DNA of 17,432 nt from Bacteroidales bacterium UBA1197 (GTDB lineage Bacteria > Bacteroidota > Bacteroidia > Bacteroidales > UBA932), in the NCBI GenBank assembly GCA_002309995.1, contig DBYB01000044.1, positions 1-17,432 of the forward strand, given 5' to 3'. Each line of letters starts with the position of its first letter. The stretch's first letter is position 1. The notes beneath the pieces were generated by a model. That model saw only the letters and a program-made list of their open reading frames with translations. It was not told the origin of the DNA and did not search any database. Positions 1 to 8,282 of this stretch are shown piece by piece. Both the position numbers and the translations under genes were made by a program.

Positions 1-64
1 GGACGAACGGGCTCTCCCATCCGTTTCGCTGTAGGTGTGGAGTCGTTTTTTCCCTCCTTCTAAT

Positions 65-1255
65 TTAGATGGAGTGGGCGATGGTGTGGGCGGTGGACCA
101 GGCGGCTTGGAGGTTGAAGCCGCCGGTGATGGCGTCGATGTCCAGGACTTCGCCGGCGAGGTAGAGACCGGGGATGCTGCGCGATTCGAGGGTGGTGGGG
201 TTAACTTCGGAAAGTGCGACGCCGCCGCAGGTGACGAATTCCTCTTTGAAGCGGGCGCGGCCGATGATTTCGTAAGTGTCTGCTGTTAAGATACTAACCA
301 GTCGGGCGAGACCCTTCCTGCCGAGTTCGGACCAGCGGGCGTCGGGGCGTATGCCGGCGCGCTCGACGAGTACACGCCAGAGTCTGTCCGTCAACTCTGA
401 AGGGTGGGAATTCGCAATGAGGCGGCCATCGGAGAGCCTGTCGCCGAGAAGCCGCATCGCTTCTTCCTCGCTGCCGTCGAGCCAGTTGACCAGCAGCGTG
501 GCGCGATACTGGTTTTCCGCCAGCCAGCGGGCGGCGTACGACGATAGTTTGAGCGTAGCCGGGCCGCTGACGCCCCAGTCGGTGAGCAGAAGCGTGCCGG
601 AAGAACGGAACCGCGTACCTGCGAGTCCGAGCGTGACGTTTTCCACTACCGTGCCCATCAGCCCTCGCAGGCCGGAATCATCTATCTTGAAAGTAAACAG
701 CGACGGTAGCTCCGGCACCAGCTCCATTCCGCAATCAGACAGAATCCGTGAGGTGCCGCCTCCGGTCGTCACTATCAGAGCGTCAGGCTTCACAGACCCT
801 TCTCCTGCGGCATCAGTATATCGTACCGTAAGCTCGGCATCAACGGATACCACCTTGCGGCGGCAGTACACCTTCACTCCTCCGTGGCGGAGTTCCCGTT
901 CGAGCGTGCGCACGATCTGCATTGCGTCCTGGCTCTCCGGGAACACGCAACCGTCGTCCTGGACGACGAAACGGACGCCGCGGTCGCCGAACCACCGCAG
1001 GCAATCCTCTGGCCCGAACGAATGCAGCAGTCGCTTCATCAGCCTCTCACCCCTGGGGTACACGGCCGCCAGAGAATCGACCCCCTCGAAAGTGTTGGTG
1101 ATGTTGCAGCGTCCGCCGCCGGTAACCGCGAGCTTGGCCATCAGCACAGGAGCGGCCTCGAATATACTCACGGACCAGTCGGGATGCAGACGCGAGAGTT
1201 CTGCCGCGCAGAAGCATCCTGCCGCACCGCCACCGATTATTACTACGTTCGACAT
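65..1255 (-). CDS. HI0933/BaiN-family FAD-dependent oxidoreductase
   Basis: Soluble flavoprotein of 396 residues, of the family annotated as HI0933-like, aminoacetone oxidase-family or BaiN-like. The N-terminus is a Rossmann FAD-binding strand-turn-helix with GGGAAG at residues 8-13. It is followed by the family-diagnostic TGGGRCNITN at about 45-54. Near the C-terminus, GLYLAGEVLDIDAITGGFN is the second FAD-contacting segment typical of the family. Length is normal for the family (about 390-420). The ATG at 1253-1255 is chosen because it starts directly at the MSNVVIIGGG nucleotide-binding strand. The gene is divergent from the EF-hand gene, with a 56-bp spacer to that gene's ATG. The family is clear, but the physiological substrate of most members is unknown and I do not assign one. 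The 64 bp beyond its stop, to the window edge, contain nothing I recognise. Confidence 0.93.
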   Translation of the reverse strand: MSNVVIIGGGAAGCFCAAELSRLHPDWSVSIFEAAPVLMAKLAVTGGGRCNITNTFEGVDSLAAVYPRGERLMKRLLHSFGPEDCLRWFGDRGVRFVVQDDGCVFPESQDAMQIVRTLERELRHGGVKVYCRRKVVSVDAELTVRYTDAAGEGSVKPDALIVTTGGGTSRILSDCGMELVPELPSLFTFKIDDSGLRGLMGTVVENVTLGLAGTRFRSSGTLLLTDWGVSGPATLKLSSYAARWLAENQYRATLLVNWLDGSEEEAMRLLGDRLSDGRLIANSHPSELTDRLWRVLVERAGIRPDARWSELGRKGLARLVSILTADTYEIIGRARFKEEFVTCGGVALSEVNPTTLESRSIPGLYLAGEVLDIDAITGGFNLQAAWSTAHTIAHSI

Positions 1256-1279
1256 ACCGTAAATATAAAAATAATTTTG

Positions 1280-1287
1280 TAAGTTTG
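1280..1287 (+). promoter_or_regulatory. Bacteroidetes -7 box (TAAGTTTG) for the EF-hand gene
   Basis: TAAGTTTG matches the Bacteroidetes sigma-A -7 consensus TAnnTTTG and lies 24 bp before the ATG at 1312. No convincing -33 TTTG is found 19-20 bp upstream, so the site is only half supported. If it is real, transcription starts near 1292. A possible in-frame TTG start at 1285 would then lie inside the promoter, which supports the ATG at 1312. Confidence 0.5.
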
Positions 1288-1311
1288 TACGATATACAAA
1301 ACCACATCACT

Positions 1312-3513
1312 ATGTCCAAGAAATCTAATAATGACGGAAAGTACGAGTGGAGCTATTGCTCACTCGGCGGCGCGGTACGCGTCAACGTGCAGAGCGGCGA
1401 AGACATCGCACACCTTGGAGAACTGGACCAGAAACTCTGGACCGTCCTCAGCTGCCCCGTTAAGGGCCTGGAATTCGATGAGAACACCCTGAAGATGATC
1501 GATACCGACGGCGACGGCAAGATCCGCGTTAAGGAAATCGTTGCTGCAGCCGAGTGGATTACTTCTGTTATTAAGGACAAAGACCTTATACTCAAGGGCG
1601 ATTCCATCCTTCCTCTGGACCAGATCAATACCGATTGCGAGGCCGGAGCAAAGCTCTACGACTCTGCAAAGCAGATTCTCGCCAACCTCAAACTGGAGAA
1701 GAACGAGATTTCCGTTGCCGATACATCCGACAGCGTGGCCATCTTCGCCGATACCCAATTCAACGGCGACGGCATTATCACCGAGGCCTCTGCAGATGAC
1801 GAAAAACTCAAGGCTGTTATACACGACATCGTAGCTACCGGCGCTCCCGCGACCGACCGCAGCGGCGCTCCCGGTGTCACCGCAGACCAGATTGAGGCGT
1901 TCTACGCCGCTCTGGCAGATTATTCTGCCTGGAAGGCTGCAGGTACTCCGGAGATAATGCCTTTCGGCGACACTACCCAGGCCGCCCTCGACGCCTGCAA
2001 CGCCGTTAAGGAGAAGATAGCCGACTACTTTATGCGTTGCAAGCTCATCGCTTTCACCGAAGCTGCCGGCCCTGCGCTTGACGTTTCTGCTGACCGTATT
2101 GGCGCGATTGCTGCCGATAATCTTGAGTCGAAACTCGACGAGATTTCCTCATACCCCATCGCCCGTCCGAGCAAAGACGGAGTGCTCCCGTTCGATGCAG
2201 TCAACCCTGCGTGGAAAGCCCGCGTGGAGGCTGTCCGCAGTCTCGCAGGTCTCGACGGCAAGGGCATCACCGAGGCCGAGTGGAACGCCGTGCTGGCGAA
2301 GTTCGCCCCGTATATCGCCTGGAAGGATTCCAGGAAGGGCGAGTGCGTGGAGCCCCTCGGACTCGAGAGAATCAACGCCCTGCTGAAGGAAGACGCCAAG
2401 GCTGAACTCCTTGCACTGGTTGAGAAGGACAAAGAACTGGAAGACGAGGCCAACTCCATCGACGAGGTGAACAAACTCACCCACCTGTACCGCGACTTCT
2501 ACAAGTTGCTGAAGAACTATGTGCTCTTCTCCGACTTCTATTCCCCCAAACAGGATGATCCCGCCGTCTTCGAATGCGGTAAACTCTATATCGACCAGCG
2601 TTGCTGCAGGGTCTGCGTTAAGATCGCAGATATGTCGCAGCACGCCGATATGGCCGGCCTGAGCGGTATGTTCCTGCTCTATTGCGCCTGCACTTCCCGC
2701 ACCACCGGCCAGACAATGGACATAGTGGCGGTGATGACCGACGGAAGCACGCGCAACCTGCGTCCCGGCCTGAACGGCGTATTCTACGACCGCAACGGCC
2801 TCGATTGGGATGCCAAGATAATCAAGGTGGTTGATAATCCCATTAGCTTGAAGCAGGCGTTCTGGGCTCCTTACGTGAAGCTTTGGAACTTCATCCAGGG
2901 CCTCATCAACAAGTCTGCCGCAGAGAAGGACGCCAAGGCCGTGGAGAACCTGCAGGCATCTGCAACCGCCGCTCCTGGCGAGGCTGCTGCCAAGAAACAG
3001 CCGTTCGACATTGCCAAATACGCCGGCATCTTTGCTGCCGTCGGTATGGCACTCGGCGTGATTGCCGCCGCACTTGCCGCCATCGTTTCCGGCATCGCCA
3101 AGACTCCCTGGTGGGGCGTACTGCTTATCCTGTTGGGGATTATGCTGGTCATTTCCGGACCTTCCTGCTTCATCGCATGGGGCAAGCTCCGCAGACGCAA
3201 CCTCGGCCCTGTGCTCAACGCCAACGGCTGGGCCATCAACTCCGGAGCCAAGGTCAACATTCCCTTCGGTCGTACGCTTACCAGCGTGGCCAAGTATCCC
3301 AAGCTCAACCTGGACGATCCTTACAAGCCCCGCACTCCTCTTTGGAAGAAGATTGTGCGCTGGTGCATCTTGCTGATAATCATCGCAGGCGGCGTTCTTT
3401 ATTTTACCGGCAACCTCAAGTGCATCGGTCTGCCTTTCCCTAAGGAGAAGCCCGCACAGGAGCAGGTGGAAGAGGCCCCTGCAGCACCCGTTGAAGAAGC
3501 TACCGCAGAATGA
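1312..3513 (+). CDS. EF-hand-containing membrane protein, uncharacterised
   Basis: A 733-residue protein of unknown function. A textbook EF-hand loop, DTDGDGKIRVKE, occupies residues 64-75, with Asp at positions 1, 3 and 5, Ile at 8 and Glu at 12. A degenerate second loop (FNGDGIITE, about 150-158) follows. Residues 188-208 and 318-338 form an internal repeat: both begin with Gly-Val/Ile-Thr, both end in Tyr-x-Ala-Trp-Lys, and 9 of 21 positions are identical. There is no signal peptide. The C-terminal quarter has three hydrophobic segments at about 570-592, 600-622 and 684-702, then an acidic Glu/Pro/Ala tail. The large N-terminal part is therefore probably cytoplasmic and membrane-anchored from the C-terminus (inference). 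The ATG at 1312 is preferred to an upstream TTG because of the promoter position. The last codons overlap the glycosyltransferase start (ATGA), so the two are surely co-transcribed. I do not recognise a named family. Confidence 0.85.
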   Translation: MSKKSNNDGKYEWSYCSLGGAVRVNVQSGEDIAHLGELDQKLWTVLSCPVKGLEFDENTLKMIDTDGDGKIRVKEIVAAAEWITSVIKDKDLILKGDSILPLDQINTDCEAGAKLYDSAKQILANLKLEKNEISVADTSDSVAIFADTQFNGDGIITEASADDEKLKAVIHDIVATGAPATDRSGAPGVTADQIEAFYAALADYSAWKAAGTPEIMPFGDTTQAALDACNAVKEKIADYFMRCKLIAFTEAAGPALDVSADRIGAIAADNLESKLDEISSYPIARPSKDGVLPFDAVNPAWKARVEAVRSLAGLDGKGITEAEWNAVLAKFAPYIAWKDSRKGECVEPLGLERINALLKEDAKAELLALVEKDKELEDEANSIDEVNKLTHLYRDFYKLLKNYVLFSDFYSPKQDDPAVFECGKLYIDQRCCRVCVKIADMSQHADMAGLSGMFLLYCACTSRTTGQTMDIVAVMTDGSTRNLRPGLNGVFYDRNGLDWDAKIIKVVDNPISLKQAFWAPYVKLWNFIQGLINKSAAEKDAKAVENLQASATAAPGEAAAKKQPFDIAKYAGIFAAVGMALGVIAAALAAIVSGIAKTPWWGVLLILLGIMLVISGPSCFIAWGKLRRRNLGPVLNANGWAINSGAKVNIPFGRTLTSVAKYPKLNLDDPYKPRTPLWKKIVRWCILLIIIAGGVLYFTGNLKCIGLPFPKEKPAQEQVEEAPAAPVEEATAE

Positions 3514-4721
3514 TGGAGAATCCGATTGATAAACTTAAGTCATTGATGGAAGAGGCCAATGTTGGCCTCTTCTGCGATGCATTCCCTCCTGTGATGGACG
3601 GCGTGGCCGTCTGTATGGAGAATTACGCCAAGTGGATGCAGAAGAAGGCCGGGGCGGTGAAGGTTATCACTCCCAAGGTTCCCGGTGCTGACTACAGCAG
3701 CCTCGATTATCAGGTACTTGATTACCTGAGCGTGCCAGTGCCGAAGCGCCACCCCTATGTTACGGGTATTGCTGAAATGGACCCGGTCTTCCTGGCGAAA
3801 ATCGCGAAGATTCGTTTCAAGATTGTGCACGCCCATTGCCCTTTTGCGAGCGGACTGGCAGCACAGAGAATCGCCAAGCTGCAGGGGATACCGTGCGTGG
3901 CCACTTTCCATTCCAAGTACCGCGACGACTTCGCCCGCGTGCTCCCGGGTCCCATCGTGGACGGTATCATCAAGTATATCATCGACTTCTACGAGAAGGC
4001 CGACCTGGTGTGGGTGCCGCAGGAGTCAGTTATCGACGTGATTCGCGAGTATGGCTACAAGGGCCATGTGGAGGTAATGGACAACGGTTCTGACCTGGTG
4101 GCCGACTATCCCGAGAAGTATTTCGTGGAGGCGCGTCAGGAGCTGGGTATCAAGCCCGATGAGTTCGTGATGCTCTTCGTGGGGCAGCATATCTGGGAGA
4201 AGAACCCCAGGCTGGTCATCGAGGGCCTCGCGCGTATGCCGGACGTACCGTTCAAGATGTTTTTTGTCGGCACGGGGTACGCTGCCGAGGAGATGAAGCA
4301 GCTGGTTACCGAGAAGGGGCTGGACGACAAGGTGACGTTCGTCGGCGTTCTCACGGACCGCACCGCCATCACACGTTACTATGCCGCCTCCGACTTGTTC
4401 CTATTCCCGTCGCTCTACGACAACGCTCCGCTGGTGGTTCGCGAGGCCGCGGCGCTTCATACTCCGGCCGTTATGGCAGAAGGCGCAACCGCTTCGACCA
4501 TCCTTACTGACGGAGAGAACGGATTCCTGGTCAAGAACGATCCTGCCGAGATGGAAGCCCTCCTTCGCCGGCTCGTCGCTGATCCTGAGCGAGTTCACCG
4601 CGTCGGAGTTCAGGCATCCAAGTCCATCGTCCGCTCCTGGGAAGACTGTGTCGGCGAGGCCCTCGACCGCTACAACGCCCTCCTCCGTAAGAGGAATCTT
4701 CCGACTATTAGTATAATATAG
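3510..4721 (+). CDS. GT4-family glycosyltransferase (GT-B fold)
   Basis: A 403-residue GT-B glycosyltransferase. The N-terminal acceptor domain carries FPPVMDGVA at about 25-33 and the HAHCPF and TFHSKYRDDF segments. The C-terminal donor domain carries FVGQHIWEKNP and ends with SLYDNAPLVVREAA around 301-314. The family EX7E motif is present as Asp304-x7-Glu312, so the first Glu is replaced by Asp. There is no signal peptide or clear membrane helix, consistent with a cytoplasmic or peripheral enzyme. The overall pattern resembles enzymes that glycosylate diacylglycerol or other lipid acceptors, but donor and acceptor cannot be told from sequence. It is translationally coupled by an ATGA overlap to the EF-hand membrane protein, which may be its membrane partner (inference). 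The start at 3510 leaves about 17 residues before the first strand; an in-frame ATG at 3546 is an alternative. It converges on tilS with only 13 bp between and no obvious terminator. Confidence 0.9.
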   Translation: MMENPIDKLKSLMEEANVGLFCDAFPPVMDGVAVCMENYAKWMQKKAGAVKVITPKVPGADYSSLDYQVLDYLSVPVPKRHPYVTGIAEMDPVFLAKIAKIRFKIVHAHCPFASGLAAQRIAKLQGIPCVATFHSKYRDDFARVLPGPIVDGIIKYIIDFYEKADLVWVPQESVIDVIREYGYKGHVEVMDNGSDLVADYPEKYFVEARQELGIKPDEFVMLFVGQHIWEKNPRLVIEGLARMPDVPFKMFFVGTGYAAEEMKQLVTEKGLDDKVTFVGVLTDRTAITRYYAASDLFLFPSLYDNAPLVVREAAALHTPAVMAEGATASTILTDGENGFLVKNDPAEMEALLRRLVADPERVHRVGVQASKSIVRSWEDCVGEALDRYNALLRKRNLPTISII

Positions 4722-4734
4722 GTATCGCCTCCGG

Positions 4735-5694
4735 CTAAGGCCTGTTGAAAACCAGCAGGAGTTTGCGGCGGGAGAGGAGGAGGTGAGTTGGGGACTGGAA
4801 GGTCTTGCCGCTGAGGGTGACGGTGCCGGATGGTTCCATGCGGTAGCGCTCCAGGAGGGCGCAGAGTTTGCCGAAGGTCTCGGCGCTGAAGCCAAAGTCT
4901 TCTATAGTACGCCAGAGTACGTAGCGCCAGTGGGTGAGTGCCAGCAGGGAGGTGATGTTGATTTGCAGTAAAGCGCCTCCTGCGGCATCAGGTGCGTGCT
5001 TTACCATCTGGGCCTCAGCCTGACGGAAATAATCTTCTGCGATGTCGTCGGTCTGGCGGATACGCTCGATGTCTTCGCCAAGAGTCCTGAGGAACGAGGG
5101 GTTGATTTCTTCGAAGACCGGAAAGACGCGGTTGCGGAGCTTGTTGCGCCTGGGGCCGTCTTCGGCGTTGGTGCTGTCTTCCCGCCAGTCGAAACCGTGC
5201 TCCTCCATCCAGGCGCGGATGTCCTTACGCGATATGCTTAATAACGGCCTCACTATGCGGAGGTTGGCGGCGCCGTGCGGAACGGGACCGTCGGAGGGGA
5301 TGCCTCGGAGGCCCTTGGTGCCGGTGCCTCGGAGAAGATTGAGAAGCAGCGTCTCGGCGTTGTCGTTGGCATTGTGGGCTGTGGCGAGGATGTCGAGGCC
5401 GTGCTCGGCCATAAGTGAGGCGAACCAGGTGTAGCGTAATTCGCGTGCTGCCATCTCGACGGATACGCCGTACTCGGCCGCGTAGCCGGTGGTGTCGAAG
5501 CGGGTGACGAAACACTCGACGCCGAGTGCCTTGCACTCCTGCCGCACAAACTCCTCGTCGCCGTCAGACTCCTCGCCCCGCAGGCAGAAGTTGCAGTGGG
5601 CGACTGCAAAGGCAGCGCCGGGGAATAACTCCGGCGCCCTGTGCAGCATGTACATTGAATCGATGCCGCCGCTTACAGCAAGCAGCACCCTCAT
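4735..5694 (-). CDS. tilS: tRNA(Ile)-lysidine synthase TilS, short form
   Basis: TilS ligates lysine to the wobble cytidine of the CAU anticodon of tRNA-Ile2 using ATP, changing both codon and amino-acid identity from Met to Ile. The PP-loop SGGIDS is at residues 8-13. Other family signatures visible are CNFCLRGEESDGDEEFV, the HNANDNAETLLLNLLRGTG helix, and RPLLSISRKDIRAW followed by EDSTNAEDGPRRNKLRNRVFP. The protein is 319 residues and ends soon after the central tRNA-binding region. It therefore lacks the C-terminal substrate-binding domain of the roughly 430-residue E. coli-type enzymes and resembles the short Aquifex-type form. It is the last gene of the proS-DUF3078-tilS operon, and its ATG overlaps the DUF3078 stop by 4 bp. 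Normally essential. Confidence 0.95.
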   Translation of the reverse strand: MRVLLAVSGGIDSMYMLHRAPELFPGAAFAVAHCNFCLRGEESDGDEEFVRQECKALGVECFVTRFDTTGYAAEYGVSVEMAARELRYTWFASLMAEHGLDILATAHNANDNAETLLLNLLRGTGTKGLRGIPSDGPVPHGAANLRIVRPLLSISRKDIRAWMEEHGFDWREDSTNAEDGPRRNKLRNRVFPVFEEINPSFLRTLGEDIERIRQTDDIAEDYFRQAEAQMVKHAPDAAGGALLQINITSLLALTHWRYVLWRTIEDFGFSAETFGKLCALLERYRMEPSGTVTLSGKTFQSPTHLLLSRRKLLLVFNRP

Positions 5695-6692
5695 TTCTTG
5701 CCTCCGATGGAGTAGGAGAAGTTGAACGCTATGAATTCCTTGAACTGGATCTTGCTGGCAACTCCGTCGATAACCACTATAGGATCGTAAATCAGCCAGG
5801 TGCTGGCGCTGATCCTGAAGAACTTGGCGATATTCCAGGTGATCTTGTTATCCCAGTTGACACGGTTGTGGCGGAAAGGCTTGTTCAGGTAGTCCGTGAA
5901 GAGCACCAACTGCGTCTCGTACAGCAGATTGTCGTTGATGGAGAACTTGGCGTTAGTCTTCACGGAAGCACCGAACTGGAACAGCACGGGGCCGTATTTC
6001 ACCTCTTCGCCCTCTTCTGAGATCACCGGCATACCGTAACTCTTGCGCAGGTCTTCCCGCTGGCAGATAGTGAGACTTCCGGTAACGGGGGAGATGTTCA
6101 GGTCGAACCAGGAGTTCGGGCGCCACTCAATACCGAATGCCAGATTGTTGTAGCCGGGGGAAATGAAGCTCGATTTGAGGTTCTCAGGCTGATACTTGCC
6201 CGAGCCTTCCGCAGTCTCGACATATTTGCCCCACGTGTCGGTGAACTGGGAGCGGAAGTCGTAGCCGGCCGTCCAGTTCCACTTGCTGTCCTTGGCCGTC
6301 ATAAACGCCACCTTGCTTTCGAGGTAGATGCGGTCGTTGTTCTTCTGCAGCACGTTGGACTTGTCTTCCGACCATATGAAGCCGTACTGCAGCTGCAGAC
6401 GGTTGTTCCAGGAGAACAGGGCCTTGCTGTAGGATGCCTTCACGTCCAGGCCCGCCAGCAGTGAGAGGTTGTTGAAACCACCGGCCGCCCAGTTGGTCAG
6501 GTCGGTCTGGTTCATACCGATGTCCAGCACCGCCGAGATGTTCCAGTACTGGGGCCTGGCTGTCTCTGTCTTGCGCTCCGGAGCCTTGAGGTACTCCGCA
6601 GCGAAATCGGCCGCGATCTGCTGCGCATCCTGTGCGAAGGATGCGGAACTGAAGGCTGCCAGGGCTGTCAGTATGGCCAGCGTACGTTTCAT
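5691..6692 (-). CDS. DUF3078 outer-membrane beta-barrel protein
   Basis: A 333-residue secreted protein with a signal peptide at 1-20 (cleavage expected at ASFA|Q). The DUF3078 hallmark NWAAGGFNN is at residues 67-75, within an opening strand that reads PQYWNISAVLDIGMNQTDL. The remainder alternates aromatic/polar strands and turns (for example WNNRLQLQYGF and WNWTAGYDFRSQF) and ends with a strand, FNFSYSIGG. This suits a small barrel in the outer membrane. DUF3078 is a Bacteroidetes-specific family with no established biochemical role. The gene begins 1 bp after the proS stop and overlaps tilS by 4 bp, so it is embedded in an operon of tRNA functions. That placement is probably expression convenience rather than a shared pathway (inference). 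Confidence 0.88.
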   Translation of the reverse strand: MKRTLAILTALAAFSSASFAQDAQQIAADFAAEYLKAPERKTETARPQYWNISAVLDIGMNQTDLTNWAAGGFNNLSLLAGLDVKASYSKALFSWNNRLQLQYGFIWSEDKSNVLQKNNDRIYLESKVAFMTAKDSKWNWTAGYDFRSQFTDTWGKYVETAEGSGKYQPENLKSSFISPGYNNLAFGIEWRPNSWFDLNISPVTGSLTICQREDLRKSYGMPVISEEGEEVKYGPVLFQFGASVKTNAKFSINDNLLYETQLVLFTDYLNKPFRHNRVNWDNKITWNIAKFFRISASTWLIYDPIVVIDGVASKIQFKEFIAFNFSYSIGGKK

Positions 6693-6693
6693 A

Positions 6694-8172
6694 TCAATAA
6701 GAAATTGCGAATATCACGCGCCTGTGAGAAGGCTTGCCGGAGAAGATGTCCTTGCCTTCTTCCTCGCATACATAGCTGTCGACGGGGATGCAGCGGATAG
6801 TGGCCTTGGTGGCCTCCTTGATGGCCGTCTCGGTCTCGGTGGTGCCGTCCCAGTGGCAGAGCAGGAACTTGCCCTGCTGGATGCGGACCTTGAAGTCTTC
6901 CCAGTCGTCGCACTTCTCCACGTTGGCGTCGCGGAATGCGAGGGCCTTGTTGTAGATGTTGCTCTGGATATCGTCGAGCAGGCCCTTGATGTGGGCTGCG
7001 ATGCCTTCCAGCTGCATAGTCTCCTTGGTGAGGGTGTCGCGGCGGGCAACTTCGACGGTGCCGGAGGCAAGGTCGCGGGCGCCCATCGCAAGACGCACGG
7101 GCACGCCCTTGAGCTCCCACTCAGCGAACTTGAAGCCGGGACGCAGGGTGTCGCGGCTGTCGATCTTCACGCTCACGCCGAGGGCTTCGAGTTCAGCCTT
7201 GATCTTGTCGAACTCCGCCATCACGGCTGCGAATTCCTCATCGGTGCGGTAGATGGGCACCATAACCACCTGGATAGGGGCGAGGGCGGGAGGAAGCACG
7301 AGACCGTTGTCGTCGCCGTGGGCCATAATCAGCGCTCCCATCAGACGGGTGCTCACGCCCCAGGAGGTAGCCCATACGTATTCCTGCTTGCCCTCTTTGT
7401 TGGTGAACTGCACGTCGAAGCTCTTGGCGAAGTTCTGCCCGAGGAAGTGCGACGTACCGGCCTGCAGGGCCTTGCCGTCCTGCATCATTGCCTCAATGGT
7501 GAGGGTGTCGATTGCGCCAGCGAAACGCTCGCCGGGGCTCTTGTGGCCGACGATGACCGGAAGGGCCATCACGTTGCGGGCGAAGTCGGCGTACACGTGC
7601 ACCATCTCCTCAGCCTTGGCCTGCGCCTCTTCTGCGGTGGCGTGGGCGGTGTGCCCTTCCTGCCACAGGAATTCAGCCGTGCGGAGGAAGAGGCGGGTGC
7701 GCATCTCCCAGCGTACCACGTTGCACCACTGGTTGCAGAGGAGGGGAAGGTCGCGCCAGGAGGTGATCCAGTTCTTATAGGTATTCCAGATGATGGTTTC
7801 CGAGGTGGGACGGACGATGAGTTCCTCTTCGAGCTTTGCGGAAGGATCGACGACCACTCCGTTGCCGTCGGGATCGTTCATCAGGCGGTGGTGAGTCACC
7901 ACTGCGCACTCCTTGGCGAAGCCTGCCACGTGTTCGGCCTCACGGCTGAAGAAAGACTTGGGGATGAAGAGCGGGAAGTATGCGTTCTGCACACCGGTTT
8001 TCTTGAACATACCGTCCAGAACCCCCTGCATCTTTTCCCAAATCGCATAGCCATAGGGCTTTATGACCATACAGCCGCGAACTGCAGACTGCTCGGCCAA
8101 GTCGGCCTTGAGGGCCAGGTCGTTGTACCACTGGGAATAATTGTCCGATCGTTTAGTAACCTCTTTTGCCAT
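6694..8172 (-). CDS. proS: Prolyl-tRNA synthetase, archaeal/eukaryotic-like type
   Basis: Charges tRNA-Pro with proline in the cytoplasm. The protein is 492 residues, a class II synthetase without the bacterial INS editing domain, as expected for the shorter ProRS type common in Bacteroidetes. Visible landmarks are RPTSE at 121-125, motif 2 around 153-176 (RWEMR followed by RTAEFLWQEGHTAH), the AGTSHFLGQNFAKSF active-site loop, and motif 3 in SWGVSTRLMGALIMAHGD. The anticodon-binding domain follows (PPALAPIQVVMVPI onward). The C-terminal domain ends in a tyrosine (ISY), a conserved end in this ProRS type. The ATG at 8170-8172 is preceded by A-rich sequence without a Shine-Dalgarno. First gene of the minus-strand operon with the DUF3078 gene and tilS. 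Confidence 0.97.
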   Translation of the reverse strand: MAKEVTKRSDNYSQWYNDLALKADLAEQSAVRGCMVIKPYGYAIWEKMQGVLDGMFKKTGVQNAYFPLFIPKSFFSREAEHVAGFAKECAVVTHHRLMNDPDGNGVVVDPSAKLEEELIVRPTSETIIWNTYKNWITSWRDLPLLCNQWCNVVRWEMRTRLFLRTAEFLWQEGHTAHATAEEAQAKAEEMVHVYADFARNVMALPVIVGHKSPGERFAGAIDTLTIEAMMQDGKALQAGTSHFLGQNFAKSFDVQFTNKEGKQEYVWATSWGVSTRLMGALIMAHGDDNGLVLPPALAPIQVVMVPIYRTDEEFAAVMAEFDKIKAELEALGVSVKIDSRDTLRPGFKFAEWELKGVPVRLAMGARDLASGTVEVARRDTLTKETMQLEGIAAHIKGLLDDIQSNIYNKALAFRDANVEKCDDWEDFKVRIQQGKFLLCHWDGTTETETAIKEATKATIRCIPVDSYVCEEEGKDIFSGKPSHRRVIFAISY

Positions 8173-8196
8173 ATTCAGGTTTTTTTATCAATTTTG
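8165..8196 (+). promoter_or_regulatory. Candidate promoter for the lipoprotein gene
   Basis: TTTG at 8165-8168 followed after 20 bp by CAATTTTG at 8189-8196, which matches seven of eight positions if TAnnTTTG is read as CA-AT-TTTG (first base wrong). The -33 element would lie inside the first codons of proS on the other strand, and the leader would be about 95 nt. Plausible but weak. Confidence 0.3.
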
Positions 8197-8261
8197 CATC
8201 AAATAATCGCAAGACGGGTCCCGCTCAGGCGCGCAGCCGCGCGGCACGGATATTGCGAGCA

Positions 8262-8269
8262 CAAATATA
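8262..8269 (-). promoter_or_regulatory. Candidate -7 box for the proS operon
   Basis: Read on the minus strand this is TATATTTG, a full match to TAnnTTTG. It would give a leader of about 85 nt that includes the GC-rich palindrome. The expected -33 TTTG about 19-21 bp upstream is absent (best is TTTA), so support is partial. Confidence 0.35.
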
Positions 8270-8282
8270 CAAACTATTTATT

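Noticed and set aside
65..1262. Open plus-strand frames across the flavoprotein gene.
   Set aside because: The minus-strand protein has complete FAD-binding motifs; the plus-strand translations have none.
1285..1311. TTG start nine codons upstream for the EF-hand protein.
   Set aside because: It would overlap the -7 promoter box; the ATG at 1312 fits better.
4715..4750. Possible bidirectional terminator between the glycosyltransferase and tilS.
   Set aside because: Only a 4-bp GCCT/AGGC stem can be drawn and there is no T-tract on either strand.
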